DNA from: an uncultured Poribacteria bacterium
Lineage (GTDB): Bacteria > Poribacteria > WGA-4E > WGA-3G
Length of the DNA: 64,000 bases
Direction of reading: 5' to 3'
Assembly: GCA_958295855.1 (NCBI GenBank)
Contig: OY282383.1
Location: 2,088,481-2,152,480 of the forward strand
In this document: piece after piece, positions 34,939-43,988 of the stretch
Numbering within the stretch: position 1 is the first letter of the stretch
Layout: the number at the start of each line of letters is the position of its first letter
The notes under the pieces: model-generated
The model's input: only the letters and a program-made list of their open reading frames with translations
The model's database searches: none
What the model was told of the DNA's origin: nothing
Made by a program: the position numbers and the translations under genes

Positions 34939-34967
34939 AAACGCGAACGACTTTTTGAGGAAAAAGA

Positions 34968-36008
34968 ATGCACCACGAACAATACCGAGACACTTTAGCA
35001 TTTTCGAAACTGTTATACGCGGACACACCTCGCCAGCTGGAATTTCGGGCAACAACTGTGGCTGAAGCAGCACAATGGCAAGCCACACTGCGGGACAAAC
35101 TCATCGAATTGATTGGGGGGTTTCCTCATGAATCGTGTGACTTACATCCACAAGTTTTGGAGTCTCGCGAATTTCCTAACTATATTCGCAAAACAGTGCA
35201 GTTTCGGAGCCGTCCAGGCATGGATATCTTCGGGTATCTCTTGTTTTCAAAGGATTTTGATGGCTCAGCACCGCTGCCAGCGATTCTCTGTTTAGCGGGA
35301 CATGGGCGCGGCGTAGACGACATCGTCGGCATTGAGGAAGATGGCTCGATGCGAGGTGAATATGGCGGGTATCAGAATGATTTCGCACTTCAATGTGTAG
35401 CACACGGGTACGCTGTGCTGGCTATTGAACAGTTCGGATTTGGCCATAGGCGAGATGCTGTTGCTCGAGAGAAAGGGGGCGGGAGCGCCTCGTGTCAACC
35501 GAGTGCAGGTGCTGCGCTGCTTTTAGGACACACCATGGTAGGGTGGCGGGTGTACGATGCTATGCGCGCCCTTGACTATTTGGAAACCTGTCCAGAGATT
35601 GACATGAACCGCCTCGGTGTCATGGGAATTTCTGGCGGAGGAACGACAACGTTTTTTACCGCAGCGATTGACCCGCGCGTCAAAGCGGCTGTCGTCAGCG
35701 GTTATTTCAACACGTTTCGGGATAGCATCTTGAGTCTCAGCCACTGTATAGACAACTATATACCGAATGTGTTAAAATATGCAGAGATGCACGATATCGC
35801 GGGCTTAATTGCGCCGCGCGCACTGTTTGTTGAGTCCGGTACTGAAGATACCATTTTTCCGATTGAAGCGACTCGCTTTGCGGTTAGCCGTGCGGAATCA
35901 ATTTTTAAGCTCTTCGGTGCCGATGACAAATTGGGGTTTGAGGCGTTTGAGGCGGGGCATAGTTTCCACGGAGTCGGGGCATTCCAATTCCTCCGGCGGG
36001 TACTGTAA
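34968..36008 (+). CDS. Alpha/beta hydrolase, acetyl-xylan-esterase/dienelactone-hydrolase type
   Basis: 346 residues. The nucleophile elbow GISGGGT holds the catalytic serine. The acid is probably the Asp of VESGTEDTIFP and the base the His of AGHSFHG. The N-terminal 100 residues carry a family-specific lead (FRSRPGMDIFGYLLF, then ILCLAGHGRGVDDIVG) seen in large sugar-esterase-like hydrolases. No signal peptide is present, so it works in the cytoplasm. A sugar ester such as an acetylated glycan is a plausible substrate given the neighbouring carbohydrate genes. GAGGAA lies before the ATG. Confidence 0.8.
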   Translation: MHHEQYRDTLAFSKLLYADTPRQLEFRATTVAEAAQWQATLRDKLIELIGGFPHESCDLHPQVLESREFPNYIRKTVQFRSRPGMDIFGYLLFSKDFDGSAPLPAILCLAGHGRGVDDIVGIEEDGSMRGEYGGYQNDFALQCVAHGYAVLAIEQFGFGHRRDAVAREKGGGSASCQPSAGAALLLGHTMVGWRVYDAMRALDYLETCPEIDMNRLGVMGISGGGTTTFFTAAIDPRVKAAVVSGYFNTFRDSILSLSHCIDNYIPNVLKYAEMHDIAGLIAPRALFVESGTEDTIFPIEATRFAVSRAESIFKLFGADDKLGFEAFEAGHSFHGVGAFQFLRRVL

Positions 36009-36050
36009 TGCCAAATTAAGCCGGGCGGAGACAGGGCTCCGCCCTTACGA
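36009..36050. repeat. Dispersed TACCAAATTAA/GGGCGGAG hairpin
   Basis: Directly after the esterase stop: TGCCAAATTAAGCC followed by the hairpin GGGCGGAG/CTCCGCCC. Related AATACCAAATTAACC words lie after the stop at 1226 and, inverted, at 29771-29787. Confidence 0.65.
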
Positions 36051-36077
36051 ATGAAGTTAAAGGAGGAACAGAATCAG

Positions 36078-36872
36078 GTGGCAATTGAACTGTTTTCGAT
36101 CGGCACCGAACTCGTACTTGGGCAGATTCAAGATACCAACGCGCATTGGGTCGCGCAGCAGATTCTTCAACTCGGCGGGGAATTACGGCGCGTAACCATG
36201 CTTCGCGATAATTTTGAGGAGATGCACGAAGCATTGAATGCTGCAATTCAACGGGAAACCGCGCTCATCCTCACAACAGGCGGCCTCGGGCCCACACCGG
36301 ACGATATGACTGTGGCGGTTGTCGCCAAACTCATCGGTATGCAACCTGTTGTAAGCGAAGAAACGACTGCTGAATTTCGGGAACGCCGACAGATGCCAGA
36401 AAACGAGGTTCTGAACGAGGCACTGATTAAAATGGCTACCGTGCCGGAAACAGCAACAGTCCTTCAGAATCCAGCAGGGTGGGCACCGTGCATCAGCGTT
36501 GTTCACAAACAATCAACACTCATGCTGATGCCCGGGCCGCCCCGCGAGATGAAGGCAGTCTTTGAGGCACACATTCAGCCCTTGATTGCCGAACGTTACC
36601 GTGCAGAGATTGCCACCGCGCGTGTCTATGTGAGTATGTTTGAAGCAGAAACTTCACCGTTGATGCAGAAAGTGATGGAACGCCATCCAAACGTTTATTT
36701 AAAGGCTTATGTTGCCCTCCGAAACGCGGAGGGAAACACGATGCCGGTCGACCTGGTTTCAACAAGTGCTGATAGAGCAGATGCCGAAACGGAACTTCAG
36801 CTCGCAACGGATTATTTCCGAGAACTTGTTACCGATACCGGGAAACATTTTAGTTTTGAAAATGAATCTTAA
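36078..36872 (+). CDS. CinA-like N-terminal domain protein (MoaB/MogA fold)
   Basis: 264 residues. ELFSIGTELVLGQIQDTNAHWVAQ and LILTTGGLGPTPDDMT are the hallmark of CinA N-terminal (COG1058) domains, and MLMPGPPREM follows. The C-terminal nicotinamide-mononucleotide deamidase domain of full CinA is missing, so this would be an ADP-ribose/molybdopterin-fold protein alone. I choose GTG 36078: an upstream in-frame ATG (36051) would place the only ribosome-binding site, AAAGGAGGA, inside the coding region. Related stand-alone proteins act on ADP-ribose or CoA, but the substrate here is unknown. Confidence 0.8.
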   Translation: MAIELFSIGTELVLGQIQDTNAHWVAQQILQLGGELRRVTMLRDNFEEMHEALNAAIQRETALILTTGGLGPTPDDMTVAVVAKLIGMQPVVSEETTAEFRERRQMPENEVLNEALIKMATVPETATVLQNPAGWAPCISVVHKQSTLMLMPGPPREMKAVFEAHIQPLIAERYRAEIATARVYVSMFEAETSPLMQKVMERHPNVYLKAYVALRNAEGNTMPVDLVSTSADRADAETELQLATDYFRELVTDTGKHFSFENES

Positions 36873-36930
36873 CTTGTAGGGGCGATGCCACAGAGCTCGC
36901 CCATCGCAAATAAAAAAGGAGTTCTCTATT

Positions 36931-37299
36931 ATGAATCGCAGACCTTCAGGAAATAAGAGAAAGCGGCAGACACGGTACGCTAACCCGGCTCGCCCAAAAC
37001 GGAAGCCACAACCGAAAAAACGACGGGCCGCTGCGGCAGCGGCAGATGTTGAATCTGAAGGGCAAGACAAAGACAAGGCTTCCCCTCAAAGTGATAAAAT
37101 TGAGGTGGAAGGTGTTGTTGTTGAACCTTTGCCAAATGCAATGTTCCGCGTCGAACTGGAAAATAAGCATCGGATTCTGGCACATATCTCTGGCAGAATG
37201 CGAAAGTTTTTTATCAAAATTTTGCCAGGGGATAAGGTGACTGTGGAATTATCGCCCTACGACTTGACACGGGGGCGTATCACCTACCGGAAAAAGTAG
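36931..37299 (+). CDS. infA: IF-1-like S1 domain protein with a basic N-terminal extension
   Basis: 122 residues. The last 67 ([52 protein letters not shown]) follow translation initiation factor IF-1 closely, including the basic face that binds the 30S A site. The first 54 residues are an extension rich in Arg, Lys and Pro, then an Ala run and an acidic linker. Bacterial IF-1 is normally about 72 residues. Ribosomal-protein genes usually near infA are absent here. It may be the cell's IF-1 or a paralog. AAAAAGGAG lies just before the ATG. Confidence 0.8.
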   Translation: MNRRPSGNKRKRQTRYANPARPKRKPQPKKRRAAAAAADVESEGQDKDKASPQSDKIEVEGVVVEPLPNAMFRVELENKHRILAHISGRMRKFFIKILPGDKVTVELSPYDLTRGRITYRKK

Positions 37300-37353
37300 T
37301 TTTTCACCGACGCGTAGGTACGAAAAAGCTGCCCTCACATGTAGGGAAAACCT

Positions 37354-38178
37354 ATGAAACCTGCTGTCTTAGTTTACGTCAATAGCAATGATGAAAAGGA
37401 GACGCGCCGGCTGCTTCAGGCTATCAAAGCGAAACAGGAACAGATTGAGGAACTCACCATGGCTATGGAGCACCTCAAGACAGAAGTTGACCTGTTTCAG
37501 CACCGGTACGACGCTCATGTGGGACGCTATTATGTCGAACTTGATAAGGTTGAACTTGAAACAAAGGAGTACCGGCTTCGGTTGCAACTGTACCGAGAAA
37601 AGGTGAGTGCGGAAGAGATCGAAGCACGCGTCGCATCCTGCTTCAAGGTAAACCGCGCCCGCGTCACAAGCTACGAGTGTGAGAAAGAAGAGCAACCAAA
37701 ACTGGAAGAAAAGGTGCTTCCTAAAGAAGAGGCCAAGCATCTGCAAACGCTTTACCGTAAACTCGCGAAGCGGTATCATCCAGACAAAACCGTGGATGCT
37801 GAAGAACAGCACCGGCGAAAGCAGCTGATGCCCTTGATTAACCGAGCCTATCAGGAACAGGATATCCAAACCCTCGCGCGGTTGAATCTTGGGGAAATCG
37901 ATGTAGCCATGCAGCGCGAAGAAGCAATTGTTGAAAGGCCGGCACAGTTACAGGCAGAACTGCGAAACCTTAACCGTGCAACAAACGAATTGCGCTTAGA
38001 GATAAACCGCCTAAAGGCAGGACGCACCTATCAACTTAAGGAACAAGTAGAAAACGCTAAGGAAGGTGGAACCGACTTGCTCGCTGCACTCGCCAAGCGT
38101 CTGGAACGGAAAGTGAAGGCCAGTCGAGGACAACTCGCACGCCTGATTAATATGTGGCACCGCGCAAAAACTTCGTGA
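37354..38178 (+). CDS. J-domain protein with flanking coiled coils
   Basis: 274 residues. An N-terminal coiled coil (residues 15-90) is followed by a short J domain with the essential HPD at 142-144 in KLAKRYHPDKT, then INRAYQEQD. The C-terminal 80 residues form another coiled coil. J domains stimulate Hsp70 (DnaK) ATPase, so this probably directs DnaK to a particular client or site. It lacks the zinc-finger and C-terminal domains of DnaJ. AGGGAAA precedes the ATG. The IF-1-like gene is 54 bases upstream, so co-transcription is possible. Confidence 0.75.
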   Translation: MKPAVLVYVNSNDEKETRRLLQAIKAKQEQIEELTMAMEHLKTEVDLFQHRYDAHVGRYYVELDKVELETKEYRLRLQLYREKVSAEEIEARVASCFKVNRARVTSYECEKEEQPKLEEKVLPKEEAKHLQTLYRKLAKRYHPDKTVDAEEQHRRKQLMPLINRAYQEQDIQTLARLNLGEIDVAMQREEAIVERPAQLQAELRNLNRATNELRLEINRLKAGRTYQLKEQVENAKEGGTDLLAALAKRLERKVKASRGQLARLINMWHRAKTS

Positions 38179-38237
38179 GCTGCCTTCCGGTGCACACAAG
38201 CTTGCGCCGTTCCTTGTAAAATCAGAGGAAATTAACC

Positions 38238-38972
38238 ATGCAACTCAAAGACAAAGTCGCTATTATCACCGGTGGGGGGCGCGGCATCGGCAGAGCCATC
38301 GCAACTGCTTATGCCGCCGAAGGCGCCGCGGTCGTCATCGCTGCGCGAAGCACTGCGCAGCTTGACGAAGTCGCCACAACAATTGCCGCGCAAGGCGGCG
38401 AATCCCTGGCAGTACCAACCGATTTGCGAGTCCGAGCAGAAGTGGCACACCTTGTTCAGAAAACGGTGGCACAGTTCGGGAAGGTAGATATCCTCGTCAA
38501 TAACGCCGGTATCAATCCGAGAGGGATGTTTTTAGAGAGCACAGATGAACAGTGGGAACAGGCATGGCAGGTGAATGTCATGGGTGTTGTCCACTGTTGC
38601 CGTGCGGTGTTGCCTATTATGAAGCAGCAGGGAAGCGGGAACATCATTAACGTTGGCTCTGGGATGGGGCAGGTTGGCCATGCGAACCTCAGCATCTATT
38701 GTGCCTCCAAAGCGGCACTGCACGGCTTGACGCAAGCAATTGCGGAAGAGGTGTGGCGTGACGGCATCATCGCGAACGTTCTTATCCCCGGCCCTGTAAA
38801 AACGGAACTCTCAAAGGCAGCTTGGGAGAATGCTGAAACCTTTAGAGCCCAAAGCGACCCGTGGAAGGAACCGGCGCAGGTTGTTGCATCAGCACTTTTC
38901 CTCGCAGCACAACCCCCTGCTAGCGGCATGACTGGCCAAATTCTCAGCATCATGCGGCGAAATAGCCCTTAA
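38238..38972 (+). CDS. Short-chain dehydrogenase, FabG-like
   Basis: 244 residues of the classical SDR family. The NADP-type cofactor loop is TGGGRGIGRAIA, with an Arg following strand 2 (AARS), which favours NADP. NNAGINPRG, the Ser of NVGSGMG, and YCASK with the catalytic Tyr and Lys are present. It most resembles 3-oxoacyl-ACP or sugar-alcohol dehydrogenases. No fatty-acid genes are adjacent, so substrate is open. AGAGGAAA lies before the ATG. Confidence 0.88.
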   Translation: MQLKDKVAIITGGGRGIGRAIATAYAAEGAAVVIAARSTAQLDEVATTIAAQGGESLAVPTDLRVRAEVAHLVQKTVAQFGKVDILVNNAGINPRGMFLESTDEQWEQAWQVNVMGVVHCCRAVLPIMKQQGSGNIINVGSGMGQVGHANLSIYCASKAALHGLTQAIAEEVWRDGIIANVLIPGPVKTELSKAAWENAETFRAQSDPWKEPAQVVASALFLAAQPPASGMTGQILSIMRRNSP

Positions 38973-39057
38973 AATTGTGTTCTCTGTGCCTCGCTGTGCC
39001 GCTGTAGTAAAGTCCTTTGCACAAAATAAGTTCCCCAGTGCCTCGACGGTTTTTCTT

Positions 39058-40110
39058 CTACAACGGAAACGTAACGCGCCGTCCTTCTTGCGCCGAACGG
39101 TAGGCACCCAATACCATTTCTACTGACACCCGGCCATCTTCCACCGTAACATCAGGTTCCGTATTGTTCTTCAGACAATCAATAAAGGGACGAGGCACGT
39201 CAGCAATTCGTTCCCCGTGGCCATCTGGAATTGCGATGCCCAGGTCTCTCCATGACGGTTCGTCTCGCGTATACAACTTGAGCGCGACAGCATCTGCTGG
39301 CCGTGGGATATTACACGACGGCGCGTCGCCGTAGTTCTGAATTGCAACCCCTTTATCGCCGTAGATTTCAGTCGTATTTTCACCGGCGAGCGTCACAGAT
39401 GTATTCAGCAGAATCGCCATAGCCCTGCTCGGAAACCTATAGACAGCCACCCCTGTATCATCGGGTGCAACGTCTGTCAAAACGTTATCAATTTCGGCAA
39501 TGACGCTTGTCGGCTTTCCGAGCATCCAGTGGATAAAATCGGTTGCGTGGGAGGCATCATCCATGAACATCCCCATGTTTTTCTCCGGGTCAATGTGCCA
39601 TCGGCTCGCTCCCGTGACAAAGCCTTCATGAAACAAGGCATTGATACAGTGTCGCCGTCGCAGCACCCCGATTTTACCCAACACCCCACTGTCAATCAGT
39701 TCTTTCATCGCAATGTTCGCCGGGTCGCGCCGCATCTGATATCCCATCATAAACTGAATACCTGTCTTTTCCACGACAGCCGCAATCCGGTCGCAATCTG
39801 CTAATGTGAGTGCCATCGGTTTTTGGCAGAGGATATGCTTCCCGGCGGCGGCTGCCGCCGCTACCATATCCGCGTGCCGATTCGTTTCACACGTCACGAT
39901 AACGGCGTGAATCTCTGGGTGATGGACAACATCTTCAAGGTGCGGCGAGAATTTCATGCCGTATTGCGTTGCCGCAGCTTCGCCGCGCGCCACATTATCA
40001 TCCCAGCATGCAACGAGTTTCACATCGTCAAACGTTTGCATCTGATTGCAGTAGGCGTTGGCGTGCCCATGTGCAAAACTAATTATGCCGATATTTATTT
40101 TGGTGTTCAT
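39058..40110 (-). CDS. Gfo/Idh/MocA-family oxidoreductase
   Basis: 350 residues. GIISFAHGHANAYCNQM is a variant Rossmann start, followed by ACWDDN and VIVTCETNRHADMV. The typical CQKPMALT motif, with the catalytic Lys, is intact, unlike in the paralog at 19148. The C-terminal domain has MGMFMDDASHATDFIHWML, with the metal- or substrate-binding Asp and His. Activity on a cyclic polyol or sugar is likely. I start at ATG 40110, after GGAGCACTCAACG. Confidence 0.88.
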   Translation of the reverse strand: MNTKINIGIISFAHGHANAYCNQMQTFDDVKLVACWDDNVARGEAAATQYGMKFSPHLEDVVHHPEIHAVIVTCETNRHADMVAAAAAAGKHILCQKPMALTLADCDRIAAVVEKTGIQFMMGYQMRRDPANIAMKELIDSGVLGKIGVLRRRHCINALFHEGFVTGASRWHIDPEKNMGMFMDDASHATDFIHWMLGKPTSVIAEIDNVLTDVAPDDTGVAVYRFPSRAMAILLNTSVTLAGENTTEIYGDKGVAIQNYGDAPSCNIPRPADAVALKLYTRDEPSWRDLGIAIPDGHGERIADVPRPFIDCLKNNTEPDVTVEDGRVSVEMVLGAYRSAQEGRRVTFPL

Positions 40111-40182
40111 CGTTGAGTGCTCCAAGTTGAAAACGAGTAATCCTACAGGCTACGCAGCTCTGAGGAGGCATCCATCTGCCGA

Positions 40183-41835
40183 TTATTTCTCTAACACAAT
40201 CCGAAGCTCCGCGTCCACGCCATGCTCACCCAGATGCACCTCAACAGAAACCGCACCGAGGGACGCTAACGGAAACAGATTTTCTGTGAGATGCCGAATC
40301 AATGTTGCATCCAATTTTTGTCCCGACAGAGCGGCAAGCACCGTTGCTATCGGAAGAAACCGTTTCAATTCCGGCACGAGCAGATTCGGTTGAATGAATG
40401 TCTGTCCCCCATTCGCATTTGCAGAGAACGCTATGTCGGTTAGGGCAGGTGCGTCCCCTGCAATCGTATCGAGGATAGTTTTTAATCCTGTCAGGGTTGT
40501 GCTGAAGAAAAAACGGTTATCCACAACAGCATATCCTCCCGTAAGTGCCAGTAGAAAATTGAGGCGTAACCGGACAGGTTGCACCGTGATGCCGTCGTAA
40601 TCTTGGGGTTCAAGGAATTCAAGCGGTTTTCCTGCAACAGAGATTTTTGTATCTTTCAGCGTTTCCAAATCTTCGGCGAAGGCATCTTGTGCCTGAATCG
40701 GCGTGTGCAAAATTAGCGAAGGAATTACTGATACGTCGTCTGCTTCGGGCGCGATGAGTGCCACCGTCATTTCCGGGGCCAGCCATCGGGCCAGTTCAAT
40801 TCTGTCAGATTCAGTATCAATTGCCACGTTCGCCTGCAGCCATTGCCAGAAGGTTTCCCAATCGTGATGCGGATTGACAGTGACAAACGCAGTTCGCGCT
40901 GGGAGAAATGTAGGTAAGTGCTGCGAAAATATAAGAGAAAACGGAGTTTCATCTATCCCCAACTCAAATTTCTTTCCGAAACGATGCCGTGAAATAATCA
41001 CTCCATCTTCATACCGATTGCCGAAGGCCCAGAATTTTGCGCCGCCAAACAGCGGATAAATTTGCGCAACAAGGGCTCGGGTACGCGCGTTGCCCAATAG
41101 GGTTAATATGGCGGCAAGGCGCGGCACATCCACATATCCCGTGCTTTTGTCGTGCAGATAGCTGTCCTGAATATCCTTCGGACTTGGGTGTGAGGCGAGA
41201 AATCCCTGCTTTTTGCCAGCATAGATGTCTAGTGTCTCCCTCAAAAGCGCGTGCCTGAGGCTTAGCACCGCTACCTTGCCGATAAAGGTATAACTGAAAT
41301 CGCGCGGGTACCCTACAATGGTATTAATTGTGAGCCCGTTGTATTCAGTTTGGATGCGTTTGTATTGCGGGTTAATCGCATCGGTGGCGGTAATGGCTTC
41401 AATGCCCAGTTTCTCTTTCCCACCCACGGCACTGATGAGGAGAAAGGAGAGCTCTTTGTCACGCAGGTAAAGCGCGAGAATCGCCTCCTCGCCGAAATAC
41501 CCCTTGACAGCCTTCATGTCAAGTTTTCCGCCCATTTCGGATTCCCAGAGCAGTTTCTGATACACCAGTTGCTCCCACCAGCGTTGCTCTTTGATTTCAG
41601 CAAGGATGGGCATTTGCACACTCTGTTTTCCCAATTCGCTGCGGGTGAAGGTCTGGATTAAGCCTTCCAATTCCTTAAGCGTCAGATAACAGATTGGGGA
41701 TTCCGGGAGTAGGGCGATAAAACTCTGTTCAGGTTCCCAAAGCGAGGTACGGTGATAGATGGCGGATAGCAAAATGATAATCCCAATAAGTACAATGAGG
41801 CTAATGAAAATGATTTTTTTTCTTGAAATTCGCAT
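40183..41835 (-). CDS. Large anchored protein of DUF3352-like type
   Basis: 550 residues. A single N-terminal transmembrane helix (IIFISLIVLIGIIILLSAIYH) is followed by a large exported region. It has repeated beta-strand and helix units with the pattern of DUF3352-like proteins (LLPESPICYLTLKELEGL, VPRLAAILTLLG, GGYAVVDNRFFFSTTLTGL). I cannot assign a function; they are thought to be cell-surface or periplasmic proteins. ATG 41835 is used because the codons before it are unlike a start region. A divergent DUF6785-like gene begins 145 bases away. Confidence 0.6.
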   Translation of the reverse strand: MRISRKKIIFISLIVLIGIIILLSAIYHRTSLWEPEQSFIALLPESPICYLTLKELEGLIQTFTRSELGKQSVQMPILAEIKEQRWWEQLVYQKLLWESEMGGKLDMKAVKGYFGEEAILALYLRDKELSFLLISAVGGKEKLGIEAITATDAINPQYKRIQTEYNGLTINTIVGYPRDFSYTFIGKVAVLSLRHALLRETLDIYAGKKQGFLASHPSPKDIQDSYLHDKSTGYVDVPRLAAILTLLGNARTRALVAQIYPLFGGAKFWAFGNRYEDGVIISRHRFGKKFELGIDETPFSLIFSQHLPTFLPARTAFVTVNPHHDWETFWQWLQANVAIDTESDRIELARWLAPEMTVALIAPEADDVSVIPSLILHTPIQAQDAFAEDLETLKDTKISVAGKPLEFLEPQDYDGITVQPVRLRLNFLLALTGGYAVVDNRFFFSTTLTGLKTILDTIAGDAPALTDIAFSANANGGQTFIQPNLLVPELKRFLPIATVLAALSGQKLDATLIRHLTENLFPLASLGAVSVEVHLGEHGVDAELRIVLEK

Positions 41836-41885
41836 AATCGTTTCACATGCGGTAGTCCAATACAAGCCTTTTCTCTGTTTTTTGG

Positions 41886-41915
41886 ATTATACCACAGATG
41901 CTTTTCGCTAAGCAA
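41886..41915 (-). promoter_or_regulatory. Promoter for the DUF3352-like gene (minus strand)
   Basis: On the minus strand TTGCTT (41915-41910) and TATAAT (41891-41886) with an extended TGG, 18-base spacing. Confidence 0.6.
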
Positions 41916-41923
41916 CGAAAAAA

Positions 41924-41953
41924 TTGTTGCCTCAAAATCGAAAATGGTATAAA
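41924..41953 (+). promoter_or_regulatory. Promoter for the DUF6785-like gene
   Basis: TTGTTG (41924-41929), 18-base spacer, TATAAA (41948-41953) with an extended TGG. It lies back to back with the minus-strand promoter, so the pair forms a divergent control region. Confidence 0.55.
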
Positions 41954-41979
41954 ATATTAGTGTTATTTTTTGAAAGAAG

Positions 41980-43866
41980 GTGAACGACGTTCCAACAAAA
42001 AACCTCCGAATTCGGCCATTCACTATCTTCCTTATCTGCGTTTTAGTGCCGCTGAACTGTTGGTGGGTGTCCGCCTCTATTATCCGTGGCGGTGGCAGTC
42101 CGACGCAGGTATCCCTCTTTTTCAATGCCGTTATCACTATTTTAATATTATTGGGGCTCGGCCTGCTTTTACGTCGGTTGCGTGATACGCTCGCGCTAAA
42201 CCGCGCCGAATTGCTCGTGATTTACACATGCATTTCAGTAGGTGCGGGGCTCGCAGGCGTTGATAGATTCCTTGTTCTGATGCCCCTTATCGGCCATGCA
42301 CACTGGTTTGCCACACCAGAAAACGATTGGCTAAACCTATTTCACCTGCACATTCCGCAGTGGTTAGTCGTCAGCGATAAGCGCGTGCTTGAAGGCTATT
42401 ATCACGGATTTTCAAGCATCTATGAATCGTTTTACTTAAGTGCCTGGTTGCCCGCAATCTTTTGGTGGACGCTCTTTATTGTGGCTGTCCACCTTGTGAT
42501 GCTCTGTCTGAGCCTGATTTTTCGGAAGCAGTGGGTCGAATCGGAGCGGCTCAGCTACCCCATTATCCAACTGCCGTTTGAAATGACAGCATCCGGTGGT
42601 AGATTTTTCCGTTCGCCGTGGATGTGGCTTGGGCTCACAATCGGCATCTCAATTGACATTATCAACGGGTTAAACTTTCTGTTTCCTGCCGTGCCAAGCC
42701 TTGGTGGCAAGCTGTACGATTTGCGGCGAATTTTTACAGAGCGTCCGTGGAGCGGCATAGGCTGGAGCCCTATTGCAGTTTTCCCGTTCGGTGTGGGGCT
42801 TTCGTTTTTTATCCCGCTGGATCTGTCCTTTTCATGTTGGGCATTCTGGCTGATTTGGCGGGCGGAGCGGTTGTTAGGTGTCATTGCGGGGTGGCGCGGT
42901 TTGCCACGCTTCCCTTATGAGGCGGAGCAATCGCACGGTGCCTATATAGGGCTTTGCGTTGTTGCTATCTGGATGAGCCGGCGATATTTGAAGCAGGTTG
43001 CGCACCAACTTGTGGCACCGAGGCGCGACGAACCGATTTCGTATCGGTTCATTCTCATAGCACTTCTGGGCGCAGCCGCGTTCATCGTCGGATTTTGTCT
43101 CAAGATGGGCATGACTTTTTGGATAATCATCGTCTACTTCGCAATCTGGTTCGCGATTGCGATGGCAATTACGCGGCTCCGTGCAGAACTCGGCTCCCCT
43201 GTGCACGATCTTCACTTTATCGGACCGGATGAGATGTTGCCGCGGTTGCTTGGCATCCGCCGCCTGGGTGCCGTGAACTTGACAGGGTTCGCTTACCTCT
43301 ACTGTCTGAATCGCGCGCACCGTTCACACGCCATGCCGCATCAACTTGAAGGCTTCAAACTGGCTGAAGGCGCGAACATCCCGTTGCGCCGGTTCGCACT
43401 ACTCATGATATTGGCTTCGGCCTTAGGCGCGCTCGGCTCATTCTGGGCATATCTGTCTATGTACTACGCGGAAGGCGGTGCCTCCGGGTTTGGACGCGAA
43501 TCCTTTAATCGGTTAGAGACGTGGTTAACCTACGCCGCGCCGCCAAATGTTCCCGCAATCGGTTTTGCGACGTTCGGATTTGGGTTGACACTTCTCCTGG
43601 CCGCAATGCGGATGCGGTTTCTGTGGTGGAATCTCCACCCGGTGGGGTATGCTATCTCAGGCAGTTGGGCAATCAACCCGATGATAGGCTCAATCTTTGT
43701 TGGATGGCTGCTCAAATGGCTCGTGCTAAAGTATGGCGGCATCCGTTTGCATCGGAAAGCGATTCCGTTTTTCCTTGGCATTGTGCTCGGCGAGTTTGTC
43801 ATCGGCTCGTTTTGGAGTCTCTTGGCTGTCGCGCTCGATCAGCCGATGTATCGATTCCTGTTTTAG
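41980..43866 (+). CDS. DUF6785-like multi-pass membrane protein, paralog 1
   Basis: 628 residues with about a dozen transmembrane segments. It shares with the protein at 55825 the sequences HWFATPENDW, WVESERLSYPIIQLPFEM, a long periplasmic loop, and the C-terminal HPVGYAISGSWAINPMIGS region. This large family is frequent in Poribacteria and related groups; no function is established, though the repeated helical layout suggests a transporter. The start is GTG 41980, directly after GAAAGAAG. It has its own promoter. Confidence 0.7.
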   Translation: MNDVPTKNLRIRPFTIFLICVLVPLNCWWVSASIIRGGGSPTQVSLFFNAVITILILLGLGLLLRRLRDTLALNRAELLVIYTCISVGAGLAGVDRFLVLMPLIGHAHWFATPENDWLNLFHLHIPQWLVVSDKRVLEGYYHGFSSIYESFYLSAWLPAIFWWTLFIVAVHLVMLCLSLIFRKQWVESERLSYPIIQLPFEMTASGGRFFRSPWMWLGLTIGISIDIINGLNFLFPAVPSLGGKLYDLRRIFTERPWSGIGWSPIAVFPFGVGLSFFIPLDLSFSCWAFWLIWRAERLLGVIAGWRGLPRFPYEAEQSHGAYIGLCVVAIWMSRRYLKQVAHQLVAPRRDEPISYRFILIALLGAAAFIVGFCLKMGMTFWIIIVYFAIWFAIAMAITRLRAELGSPVHDLHFIGPDEMLPRLLGIRRLGAVNLTGFAYLYCLNRAHRSHAMPHQLEGFKLAEGANIPLRRFALLMILASALGALGSFWAYLSMYYAEGGASGFGRESFNRLETWLTYAAPPNVPAIGFATFGFGLTLLLAAMRMRFLWWNLHPVGYAISGSWAINPMIGSIFVGWLLKWLVLKYGGIRLHRKAIPFFLGIVLGEFVIGSFWSLLAVALDQPMYRFLF

Positions 43867-43943
43867 CGGCATATCCGCAGTTAAAAACCGGGACTACGAA
43901 AATTAACGACAAATTTTCTTTCTCATCTTTTTCAATTCTATGG

Positions 43944-43949
43944 TATAAT
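43944..43949 (+). promoter_or_regulatory. Extended -10 promoter for endonuclease III
   Basis: TGGTATAAT with no good -35 box 17 bases upstream. It lies 40 bases before the chosen TTG start. Confidence 0.5.
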
Positions 43950-43988
43950 ATTAGAAATTCAACTTTTGTAATTACCGGAAGAAAACAA

